Translations under genes and position numbers: made by a program | Assembly: GCF_037811135.1 (NCBI RefSeq) | Contig: NZ_CP149130.1 | Coordinates: 3,034,501 to 3,098,500, forward strand | Length of the DNA: 64,000 bases | Direction of reading: 5' to 3' | Source: Aeromonas rivipollensis | GTDB taxonomy: Bacteria > Pseudomonadota > Gammaproteobacteria > Enterobacterales > Aeromonadaceae | The notes under the pieces: model-generated | What the model was told of the DNA's origin: nothing | Seen by the model: only the letters and a program-made list of their open reading frames with translations | Database searches by the model: none | Shown: positions 26,918-34,378 of the stretch, piece by piece | Numbering within the stretch: position 1 is the stretch's first letter | Layout: every line of letters starts with the position of its first letter

Positions 26918-27916
26918 TCAGGCCACTGACTCCCGACGCACCAGTTCCGCTTCAAACTTGAGCGCCAAACCCTCTACCGGCTTGTGATCCAGCAGTCGCA
27001 AGGCGAGCTCCGCAGCCCGCTCTCCCATCTCCTCGATGGGGTAGCGCACAGTGGTGAGCTTGGGATAGATGTAACGGGCATAGGGTATGTCATCGAAGCC
27101 GACCACCGAGACCTGCTGCGGTATCTTGTAGCCCCGCTCCAGCAGGCAGGAGATGGCCCCCGCCACCATGGCATCGTTGAAGCCCAGCACGGCCGTGAAG
27201 GGAACGCCGCGTTCCAGCAGCTCGCTCATGGCCACATAGCCCCCCTTCTCGTCGGCAAAGGCGCGACCGATGAGGGCGGGATCCAGCTCGATACCGGCCC
27301 GTTGCAGGGCGAAGCGATAGCCGGCCATCCGCTGCTGACCATCGACGAACTCCTCGTCATCCGAGGTGATGAAGGCGATCCGGCTGTGCCCTGCGTCCAG
27401 CAGATGCTGACAGGCGGTGGTGATGCCTGCCTGGTTGTCGAGCCAGACGCAGCGCTCCTCGCAGCCCGGCACCTGACGATTGATGAAGACGATGGGGGTG
27501 GATCCCGACGCCAGCTCGCTCAGCTCCTCGTCCGGCAGCGCCTTGCTGTGCAGGATCAGGGCGTCACACTGGCGTTGCAGCAGCGCCTGGATGGCGTGAC
27601 GCTCCCGGGCCGCGTCGTGGTTGCCGGAGACCACTATGGTGAACTTGTTTGCCTTGTCGACCATGCTCTCGATGCCACGCATCATCTGGGCGAAGAAGGG
27701 GCCGCCACAGAGGTCCCCAACCAGGACGCCGATGCAGTTGGAACGTTTGCTTACCAGGGCCTGGGCGAAGCTGTTTGGACGAAAACTCAGCTCCTTCATG
27801 GCCGCGAGCACGGCCTCGCGCTTCTCGGGTGCGACCTGCGCCGTGTTGTTGATGACTCGCGACACCGTCGAAATGGACACATTCGCCAGCTGAGATACGT
27901 CTTTGATCGTTGCCAC
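26918..27916 (-). CDS. LacI/GalR-family transcriptional regulator
   Basis: DNA-binding protein of about 332 residues. The helix-turn-helix ATIKDVSQLANVSISTVSRVINN is GalR-like, followed by a periplasmic-binding-protein-like sugar-sensing domain (GVLVGDLCGGPFFAQMMRGIE, VSVVGFDDIPYARYIYPKLTTVRYPI). I chose the GTG at 27916, which gives the canonical MATIKDV start and has AAAGGA at good spacing. The ATG at 27961 overlaps a perfect TATAAT and would start inside the promoter. The ligand is unknown. A matching palindrome lies just downstream of the gene. No sugar-catabolic operon is adjacent. Confidence 0.88.
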   Translation of the reverse strand: MATIKDVSQLANVSISTVSRVINNTAQVAPEKREAVLAAMKELSFRPNSFAQALVSKRSNCIGVLVGDLCGGPFFAQMMRGIESMVDKANKFTIVVSGNHDAARERHAIQALLQRQCDALILHSKALPDEELSELASGSTPIVFINRQVPGCEERCVWLDNQAGITTACQHLLDAGHSRIAFITSDDEEFVDGQQRMAGYRFALQRAGIELDPALIGRAFADEKGGYVAMSELLERGVPFTAVLGFNDAMVAGAISCLLERGYKIPQQVSVVGFDDIPYARYIYPKLTTVRYPIEEMGERAAELALRLLDHKPVEGLALKFEAELVRRESVA

Positions 27917-27958
27917 TCTCAATTCCTTTGTTGGGGAAGCCTGTCTGTGTTGATCGGG

Positions 27959-27964
27959 CATTAT
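27959..27964 (-). promoter_or_regulatory. -10 box of the LacI-type regulator gene
   Basis: A perfect TATAAT on the minus strand overlaps the most upstream ATG of the open frame. This supports initiation at the downstream GTG. A convincing -35 at 17 bp was not found. Confidence 0.5.
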
Positions 27965-28062
27965 ATCGAACCAGTCAGACCAAGACGCGGCGCCCGATCA
28001 CCTGACAGGTTTCCTTTTGTAACAAAGCTTAAGGGATAATAACCATTCTGAGGCAAGAATGG

Positions 28063-28088
28063 GAGGCAGTCGCTGACGCGACTGCCTC
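28063..28088 (-). terminator. Hairpin after slt, probable terminator
   Basis: GAGGCAGTCGC and GCGACTGCCTC form a perfect eleven-pair stem with a four-base loop, 5 bp after the slt stop. The T tract is weak (CCATTCTT), so termination efficiency is uncertain. Confidence 0.5.
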
Positions 28089-28093
28089 TGTCC

Positions 28094-30019
28094 TCAATAG
28101 GCGTGATTGAGCTCGCGTTCCGACATGAAACGCAGGGGCTGCTGCAGCTTGTGCTGGTAGATGAGATCGAAGGAGAGCACGTTCTGGACGTAGTTGCGCG
28201 TCTCTCTATAGGGGATGCTCTCCACCCAGACATCCATCGGCTTGTTGGTGCTCTGATCCCGCCAGCGTTTGACCCTGCCAGGCCCCGCATTGTAGGCCGC
28301 CGCCGCCAGGATCCGGTTGCCGTCATAGACGTCCAGCAGCCGCTTGAGGTAGGCGCTGCCGAGGCGGATGTTCATGGCAGGATCGAACAGCTGCTGCTCA
28401 TTGCGATAGGGTACACCCAGCTTGGCGGCCGTCTCCTTGGCAGTCGCCGGCATCAGCTGCATCAGGCCACGCGCCCCGACCGGCGACTGGGCCAGCGGAT
28501 AGAGGGCGCTCTCCTGACGGGAGATGGCGTAGAGCAGGCTGGTGTTCATGGTGCGCTCCTGCGCCATCTGGGAGAAGGTGCGCTTGAGGGGTAGCGGGAA
28601 GCGCAAGTCGATCGCATCCCAGGCTTCGGCCCGGATGCTGGAGAGGATCGCCAGTTCGTGCCAGCTCTGGTTGAGGGCGATATGACCGAACTCCAGGCGC
28701 TGGGCTACGGGGTTGCGATCCATGTTGTGGATCCACTCAGAGCGTGCCGCCGTGATCTCGTTCATCGCCAGCAGCTCCCGTACCCGCAGCAGGAAAGGCC
28801 AGCGGCTGCTGGCGGTGCGCCAGTCCGGCACCTTGTGTCCCACACTCTGGTTCTTGATGCGATAAGGCACCCCGGTGCGCTGCGCCGCCATGAAGCCATA
28901 GAAGCCGCGCAGATTGGCGGTCTCGAGATAGAGCTCCCGCGCCTGTTTCTGCCGGCCCTGCACCTCCAGGGAGCGCGCCAGCCAGTAGCGCCAGCGATCC
29001 TCCTTCTGCAGTGCCATGGGCATCCGCTTGACCCAGCCTTCGAGGCCGCGCCAATCCTGCTCCCAGATGGCGAGGCGTGCCCGCAGCTCCACCAGCTCGG
29101 CATCCTTCATCCGCACCAGGGTCGCATCCAGCCAGTTGCGCTGGGCGAGGGATCTGTCAAGCAGTAGGCGGCGGGCGGCGGCCCGCTCCACCCGAGCGAC
29201 CTCGGCCTGGTTCAGGCCGAAGCGGCGCTTCATCTCCCCCAGCTGACGCAGGGCGGGCTCGGGTTGCTCGTTGGCATAACGGGCCAGCCCGAGGGAGAGC
29301 AGCTGCCTTGACTGCGGCGCCGTCGAGAAGGAGGCCGGGTTCATAGCCCTGGCCGGTTGATCAAACAGGGCTATCATCTGATCCCCATAGGGTTTCAGAC
29401 TGCCCCCCAGCTGGGCGCCGAGGTGGCGGATGAGATTGGGGTTCTGCGCCTCGAAGGCCAGCTTCATCCGCTGCCAGATCTTATCCTGGGTGCGCAGACC
29501 CGCCTGCTGCCAGAGCTGGAACAGGGGATCGCAGGCATCTGGCCTGGACTGGCCAGTCAGCCAGAGCTTGCCCGCTTCCTGCAAGGCCTCGCTCTTGTGC
29601 CCGGTGTAATAGCGGGCCTGGTAGTGCATGCAGAGCAGGTCGGTGGAGTTCGGCTTGGCCGGGTAGAAGCGCAGGAACTGGGACCACTGCTGGCTCTGGG
29701 CCAGGTAGGTGAGGTAGCTGCGCTCCAGACGGTTGGACTGGGGAGTATCCCCGTGCTGGCGGATGAAGCGGGTCACCTCGTTGTAGTCTGCCGCCCCGGG
29801 CCGGAACGCCAGCTGGTAATAATCCAGATAGGGCCGCAGCGGATAATGGTTGAGGCGGGCGCGGATCTGCTGGAAACGCTCCTGATCATTGGCACGCACA
29901 GCATCATAACCCTCGCGATAGAGGGACTGCTCCATGGTTTGCGCAAAGACGGGTGCCACTAGCCCTGGCACGATCAGCGCCGAAAAGATGATTCCCTGCA
30001 CGGCTTTCACGAAAGGCAT
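28094..30019 (-). CDS. slt: Soluble lytic murein transglycosylase Slt
   Basis: Periplasmic peptidoglycan-cleaving enzyme of 641 residues (E. coli Slt70 645). It has a signal peptide (about 1-26, ending APVFA) and a long alpha-superhelical region. The C-terminal SLT domain has the catalytic Glu in ISRQESALYPLAQSPVGARGLMQLMPATA and AAAYNAGPGRVKRW. GGGAG lies next to the ATG. It is alone, with a cyclic-di-GMP gene upstream in the same direction. Confidence 0.95.
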   Translation of the reverse strand: MPFVKAVQGIIFSALIVPGLVAPVFAQTMEQSLYREGYDAVRANDQERFQQIRARLNHYPLRPYLDYYQLAFRPGAADYNEVTRFIRQHGDTPQSNRLERSYLTYLAQSQQWSQFLRFYPAKPNSTDLLCMHYQARYYTGHKSEALQEAGKLWLTGQSRPDACDPLFQLWQQAGLRTQDKIWQRMKLAFEAQNPNLIRHLGAQLGGSLKPYGDQMIALFDQPARAMNPASFSTAPQSRQLLSLGLARYANEQPEPALRQLGEMKRRFGLNQAEVARVERAAARRLLLDRSLAQRNWLDATLVRMKDAELVELRARLAIWEQDWRGLEGWVKRMPMALQKEDRWRYWLARSLEVQGRQKQARELYLETANLRGFYGFMAAQRTGVPYRIKNQSVGHKVPDWRTASSRWPFLLRVRELLAMNEITAARSEWIHNMDRNPVAQRLEFGHIALNQSWHELAILSSIRAEAWDAIDLRFPLPLKRTFSQMAQERTMNTSLLYAISRQESALYPLAQSPVGARGLMQLMPATAKETAAKLGVPYRNEQQLFDPAMNIRLGSAYLKRLLDVYDGNRILAAAAYNAGPGRVKRWRDQSTNKPMDVWVESIPYRETRNYVQNVLSFDLIYQHKLQQPLRFMSERELNHAY

Positions 30020-30040
30020 TCTCCCTTAAGAAGAGGCATA

Positions 30041-30062
30041 ACCACCGCCCGCTGGCGGTGGT
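30041..30062 (-). other. Hairpin between the GGDEF-EAL gene and slt
   Basis: ACCACCGCC and GGCGGTGGT form a nine-pair stem with a four-base loop. The minus strand lacks a real T tract after it, so it may be a weak terminator or an RNA-stabilising hairpin. Confidence 0.45.
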
Positions 30063-30096
30063 GAGATACCTTCATTCTACCCGTTAAGCAGGGGCG

Positions 30097-32613
30097 CTAC
30101 GCCACACTATTTTTGTCGGCAGGGGCGGCGCGATCATGGCGGGTCAGGCGGCTGATGTAGCGCTCCAGATAGGGCACGGGCAGCGGCTTGGAGGCGAGAT
30201 AGCCCTGGAAGAAATGGCAGCCCTGCGCCTGCAGGAATTCCAGCTGCTGGCGGGACTCGACCCCCTCGGCCGTCACGTTGAATCCCATGTGACGGGCCAT
30301 GGCGATCACCGCCTCCACTATGGCCATGTTGTCGCCATCCTTGGGGATGTCCTGGATGAAGGATCTGTCGATCTTGAGTTCATCGGCGGGCAGCCGCTTG
30401 AGGTAGCTCAGGGAGGAGTAGCCTGCCCCGAAATCGTCGATGGCGAAGCTGATGCCAAGGGTCTTGAGCTCGGCCATCTTGCTGATGGTGTCTTCCGCAT
30501 GACCGAGCACCACTGACTCGGTGATCTCCAGGTTCAGGCAGGAGGGATCCATGCCGGTGGCGGCCAGCACATCGTGAATGCGATCGACGAAATCGTGGGC
30601 ATGGAACTGCTTGGCACTGACGTTGACCGACAGCTGGGGCACGTGGATCCCGTTCTCCTCCCAGGAGACATATTGGGTACAGGCCTCATGCAACACCCAG
30701 TTGCCGATGTCGACGATGAGATCCGTCTCCTCGGCGATGGGGATGAACTCGGCGGGAGAGACCAGGGCACGGCCCGGCGGCTGCCAGCGGATCAGCGCCT
30801 CCACCCCTATGATGTCCCCCCCCTCTACCATGTGCTGGGGCTGATAGTGGAGGGTCAGCTCCTGATTGTTGAGGGCGCTGCGCAGCTCGTTGTGGATGAG
30901 CAGACGCCTGTCCGCCTGCAGCTGCATGGAGGCATCGAAGAAACGCCGGGTCTTGCGGCCCGCCGACTTGGCCTGATACATGGCGGTGTCGGCCTGCTTG
31001 AGCAGATCCCCGGCCTCCTGCTCCCTTCCGGGGAAGAGCGTGATCCCGACGCTGGCTCCGATGTGCAGCACCTGACCCCCGTGACTATAAGGGGCGGCAA
31101 TCTCGCCGATGAGCCGCTCGGCGATGAGGTCGGCCTGCATCTCCGCCTGGGGCGGGCTGATGGAGAGGCCGGGCAGCAGCAACACGAACTCGTCTCCGCC
31201 GAGCCGGGCCAGACAATCCCCCTGCCGCACCAGCCGCTTGAGGCGGTTGGCCACCTCCTTGAGCAGCCAGTCGCCAGTGGCATGACCGAGGGAGTCGTTG
31301 ATGGTCTTGAAGTGATCGAGGTCGATGAACAGCAGGGCACCGATCAGATGCTCCCGGCTCGCCTCGCTGAACGCCTGGGCCAGCGTCTCGTGGAGCTGGC
31401 GGCGATTGGGCAAACCGGTCAGCTCGTCGTAATAGGCGAGATCCTGGATGCGCCGCTCCGCCGCCTTACGCTCGGAGATGTCTTCGAAGAAGATGACATA
31501 GTGGCTGATGCCCCCCTTGTCATCCTGCACCGGCGTGACGATTTCCCACTGGGGATAGACATGGCCGTCGGCGTGCAGGCGCAGGGTCTCCCCCTGCCAG
31601 CGATCCAGGGCGTTGAGCTCATAGCCGAGCCCCCCGAGCCCGGACCAGAGGTCGTTGCCAAGGTGCAGGCCTATCACCCCCTGGCTGTCGAAGCCGGTGA
31701 TCTGGCTGAAGGCGTAGTTGACCCTCAGGATCTTGAAGTCCGGATCCGTGATGATGATCCCTTCGTGCGTCTCGAACGCCACAGCAGAGAGCCGCATCAG
31801 GGCGTCGCTCTGCAGGCGCTCCAGCTCGGCCACCATGCGCACCGAGAAGATGGTCAGCACGGATCCCAGATCGGCGGTCTGGGTCTGGTTCGGGAACAGC
31901 AGGGCGAGATGGCCCAGGATCTGGCCACTGCGATCCAGCAGGGGCTGGGCATAGTAGTGCTGGCCCGGGGGCAGGCAGGTACAGCCGGTCAGGGGTTCGC
32001 TGATGGGCGTCGCACTGGCGGCGCCCCGATAGAGCTGCTGGCAGGGCATGTCCGCCAGGGCGTACTCCTTGAAGTCGATGCCGTGGCTCGCCAGCACCCT
32101 GAGCCGGTCAAGGCCCACCCGCTCCGTCAGCCAGACAGCGTTGGCCCCCAGGATATGGGCAAGCTCGTTGACCAGGGTATGGCAGAAATCGAGGCCCGTC
32201 CTCGCGGAGAGCGCCTGCGCCAGCTGGGCCAGCAAGGGGGCTTGCAGCAGGGGAAGCGGCGGGGCCAGACTGGCGGGCGGCTCGACGCGGCTAGCGGCGT
32301 TGTGAGCCATCTCCAGGGGCGCCAGCCAGCCGCAGCAGAGCTGCTGGGCCGGCACATACTGACCGTACCAGAGCACGTGATGCACTGTGCCTGCCTCATC
32401 GCAGAGGTGACCGATGAACTGGCCGGGCTGGCCCGAATGGTGGAGTCTTGCGAGAAAATCGGCGAAACCGGATTCATCTTCTGGCGCCAGTTGGCTGGCC
32501 CAGGGATGAGCCCCTTCCCCTTGCCAGGGCTGGCAAGAGAGATGATCAGACAGACTCCACTGCTCATGCTGCCGATCATAAAACCACATCATCTGGGTGG
32601 CTTGTTGCTTCAT
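30097..32613 (-). CDS. GAF-PAS-GGDEF-EAL protein (cyclic-di-GMP turnover)
   Basis: Protein of 838 residues. An N-terminal PAS-like region is followed by GAF (about 130-270), PAS (about 285-395) and a GGDEF domain (LPNRRQLHETL, FIDLDHFKTINDSLGH and the intact RLGGDEF active site). The EAL domain reads GVEALIRWQPPGRALVSPAEFIP, with NLEITES, IDDFGAGYSSLSYLKRLPADELKID and KPLPVPYLE. Both catalytic motifs look intact, so it could make or degrade cyclic-di-GMP; the net activity cannot be read from sequence. No membrane segments are seen. Confidence 0.92.
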   Translation of the reverse strand: MKQQATQMMWFYDRQHEQWSLSDHLSCQPWQGEGAHPWASQLAPEDESGFADFLARLHHSGQPGQFIGHLCDEAGTVHHVLWYGQYVPAQQLCCGWLAPLEMAHNAASRVEPPASLAPPLPLLQAPLLAQLAQALSARTGLDFCHTLVNELAHILGANAVWLTERVGLDRLRVLASHGIDFKEYALADMPCQQLYRGAASATPISEPLTGCTCLPPGQHYYAQPLLDRSGQILGHLALLFPNQTQTADLGSVLTIFSVRMVAELERLQSDALMRLSAVAFETHEGIIITDPDFKILRVNYAFSQITGFDSQGVIGLHLGNDLWSGLGGLGYELNALDRWQGETLRLHADGHVYPQWEIVTPVQDDKGGISHYVIFFEDISERKAAERRIQDLAYYDELTGLPNRRQLHETLAQAFSEASREHLIGALLFIDLDHFKTINDSLGHATGDWLLKEVANRLKRLVRQGDCLARLGGDEFVLLLPGLSISPPQAEMQADLIAERLIGEIAAPYSHGGQVLHIGASVGITLFPGREQEAGDLLKQADTAMYQAKSAGRKTRRFFDASMQLQADRRLLIHNELRSALNNQELTLHYQPQHMVEGGDIIGVEALIRWQPPGRALVSPAEFIPIAEETDLIVDIGNWVLHEACTQYVSWEENGIHVPQLSVNVSAKQFHAHDFVDRIHDVLAATGMDPSCLNLEITESVVLGHAEDTISKMAELKTLGISFAIDDFGAGYSSLSYLKRLPADELKIDRSFIQDIPKDGDNMAIVEAVIAMARHMGFNVTAEGVESRQQLEFLQAQGCHFFQGYLASKPLPVPYLERYISRLTRHDRAAPADKNSVA

Positions 32614-33003
32614 TTACGACTCCAACACTACAACCACGTTATCCACCCCGACACATGCAGAAAAGCATATCCGTTTGTGCGCATATCTCCACCGGCGCAT
32701 GGCAATCCTTTTGCGATGCGATAAACGATGTGGGTAGAGAAAATGCGAGACTGAGCGGTGAAAACCAGACATCGGGTCGACACAAGGCGCTGCCAAGGGG
32801 GGACAGAAACGATCCTATTCGCGCATACTGCCTGCCCGTTTCGCTGAGCTCAAGCGGTTTTTGGCATGAAACGGGAAAAGCTCACAATTTAGGGATTGCC
32901 GGATCACCAAGGGGATATTTTGTGATCTATATCACATTTCTATCCGGCCACATGGGTAATCTGAGGGTGAAGACACAAGCAAGACGACCCGAAGGGGGCC
33001 AAT
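32614..33003. other. Intergenic region, 390 bp
   Basis: Divergent promoter region between the GGDEF-EAL gene and raiA. Apart from the CRP site before raiA, I see no gene; the short open frames here look like noise. Confidence 0.6.
32921..32936 (+). promoter_or_regulatory. CRP binding site upstream of raiA
   Basis: TGTGATCTATATCACA is a perfect CRP dyad (TGTGA-N6-TCACA) with favourable AT-rich flanks. Its centre is 76 bp before the raiA ATG, consistent with CRP-controlled expression of the stationary-phase ribosome factor. Confidence 0.85.
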
Positions 33004-33342
33004 ATGAAAATCGAAATGACCAGTAAAATCATCGACATTACCCCAGCCATCCGCGAGCGCATTGAATCCCGTTTTGAAAAGCTCGAGCGTCTTCAGGTGC
33101 CTCTTATCACACCCCATGTGATCATCTCCAAAGAGCGTTTGATGTATATCGTCGAAGCCACCGCCGGCATTCCCAACGGCAAGTTGTTTGCGCAGGCAGA
33201 GCACGAGGATCTGTATGCCGCCATCACGGATCTGGGCCAGAAACTGGAGCGTCAGCTCAATCGCCATATAGAGAAACCCCTCGCCCGCCGCGCGGCGGTC
33301 GTAGGCAAGGACGTTCCCGAGGTGGACGAAGCCGACGCCTGA
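33004..33342 (+). CDS. raiA: Ribosome-associated inhibitor RaiA (YfiA), HPF family
   Basis: Short form of the hibernation factor, 112 residues (E. coli RaiA 113). It binds the 30S subunit and blocks translation in stationary phase or cold. Family features are EMTSKIIDITPAIRERIESRFEKLERL, then LYAAITDLGQKLERQLNRH, and an acidic C-terminus (VPEVDEADA). AAGGGGG precedes the ATG at five bases. A perfect CRP site lies upstream and a terminator downstream. Confidence 0.94.
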   Translation: MKIEMTSKIIDITPAIRERIESRFEKLERLQVPLITPHVIISKERLMYIVEATAGIPNGKLFAQAEHEDLYAAITDLGQKLERQLNRHIEKPLARRAAVVGKDVPEVDEADA

Positions 33343-33367
33343 TCCCAGATATCCCCGTCCATTGCGC

Positions 33368-33393
33368 AAAAAGGCGGGTCATCCCGCCTTTTT
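33368..33393. terminator. Intrinsic terminator of raiA
   Basis: AAAAAGGCGGG-TCAT-CCCGCCTTTTT is a perfect stem with T run, 25 bp after the raiA stop, and symmetrical enough to serve both strands. Confidence 0.9.
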
Positions 33394-33418
33394 GTATCTT
33401 GTTTCTTCGCCGCTGGCA

Positions 33419-33928
33419 TCAGGTCAGCCAGCGCAAGCGAGCATCCACCCCCCGCGTCAAATCATCCAGCAACGGCAACATGAGCAAGGGATCCTCTCCC
33501 CTGGGCTTGGAGGCCAGCTTGTCCTGCCAGCGTTCTCGCCCGAGTGCCGACAGATTGTCATACACGGCAGGATCCAGCGCCGGTGTCCGGCTGACCAGCG
33601 GGGGGGATCGCAGCGCCAGCCAGAGCCGCACATCGGCCATGCAGCCCCCCTGCTGCAGGCGCTCGTTGAGTGCCCAGGCGTCAGATTTCCCCGGCTCGCC
33701 CTGCAAGGCGGCCTGGGGCATCAGGCCGAAACGGCTGCGCCATGCCTGCTCTTGCGGCGCTACCCCCTGCGTGGCCCCAAACCAGGGTTGCTCTTCGACC
33801 GCGTCGGTCAGGAGCGCCAGGTGCAGCCTGAAGTCGGCCCTGTCCCCCTGGCGGAGATCCTGGTTGAGCCGCTGGCCCAACTGGGCTTCATCGACGAGCA
33901 GGCGATCACGAATGGCACTGGGCAGCAT
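33419..33928 (-). CDS. Hypothetical protein (169 residues)
   Basis: Not recognised. It is soluble, with no signal peptide or membrane helix. The sequence is mostly helical and rich in Leu and Arg, with a central QPWFGATQ segment and LPLLDDLTRGVDARLRWLT at the C-terminus. Codon use is like its neighbours. It is convergent with raiA across a shared terminator and faces the tRNA-Tyr genes. No strong ribosome site is visible before 33928. Confidence 0.6.
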   Translation of the reverse strand: MLPSAIRDRLLVDEAQLGQRLNQDLRQGDRADFRLHLALLTDAVEEQPWFGATQGVAPQEQAWRSRFGLMPQAALQGEPGKSDAWALNERLQQGGCMADVRLWLALRSPPLVSRTPALDPAVYDNLSALGRERWQDKLASKPRGEDPLLMLPLLDDLTRGVDARLRWLT

Positions 33929-34011
33929 GGGATAAATCTTGGAAATGAGGGTTTCATTGCTTATCGGCCGTCAACCCGATCCTTTAAGCATTAAAAATCC
34001 CTGCCAAGGGG

Positions 34012-34039
34012 TTCACAAGCGCGACAGATCTGGTAGTAT
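34012..34039 (+). promoter_or_regulatory. tRNA-Tyr promoter
   Basis: TTCACA (34012-34017) and TAGTAT (34034-34039) are separated by 16 bp and followed by a GC-rich discriminator, as is usual for stable RNA genes. The first tRNA starts 16 bp further on. Confidence 0.6.
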
Positions 34040-34054
34040 GCGCCTCGCACTTGG

Positions 34055-34139
34055 GGAGGGGTTCCCGAGCGGCCAAAGGGATCAGACTGTAAATCTGACG
34101 GCTCTGCCTTCGAAGGTTCGAATCCTTCTCCCTCCACCA
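34055..34139 (+). tRNA. tRNA-Tyr (GTA), first copy
   Basis: 85 nt with an encoded CCA. Acceptor arms are GGAGGG and CCCTCC, with D-loop TTCCCGAGCGGCCAAAGG, anticodon GTA at 34089-34091 inside GACTGTAAATC, a long type II variable arm and T-loop GGTTCGAATCC. It closely resembles E. coli tRNA-Tyr. Confidence 0.98.
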
Positions 34140-34171
34140 TTCAAGTGCGAACAATCAGGAAAATACCCCGT

Positions 34172-34256
34172 GGAGGGGTTCCCGAGCGGCCAAAGGGATC
34201 AGACTGTAAATCTGACGGCTCTGCCTTCGAAGGTTCGAATCCTTCTCCCTCCACCA
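34172..34256 (+). tRNA. tRNA-Tyr (GTA), second identical copy
   Basis: 85 nt, base-for-base the same as the copy at 34055-34139, separated from it by 32 bp. The anticodon GTA is at 34206-34208. Both appear to be transcribed together. Confidence 0.98.
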
Positions 34257-34267
34257 CTCTTCTGAAG

Positions 34268-34290
34268 ACCCGGCCTGGCGCCGGGTTTTT
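34268..34290 (+). terminator. Intrinsic terminator of the tRNA-Tyr operon
   Basis: ACCCGGC and GCCGGGT flank a short loop, followed by TTTT, 11 bp after the second tRNA. Confidence 0.85.
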
Positions 34291-34336
34291 GCTTTTCCGG
34301 GCCATCTCGCTCCCGCCCCGCCAGACGGCACCATGA

Positions 34337-34364
34337 AAAACGGGAGGCCAAGGCCTCCCGTTTT
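34337..34364. terminator. Intrinsic terminator of tamB (bidirectional)
   Basis: AAAACGGGAGGCC-AA-GGCCTCCCGTTTT is a perfect stem just downstream of the tamB stop. Confidence 0.88.
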
Positions 34365-34378
34365 CGTGCTCATCCCCT

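Noticed and set aside
30574..32724. A 716-codon plus-strand open frame opposite the GGDEF-EAL gene
   Set aside because: Shadow frame of a strongly supported gene; no ribosome site or motif.
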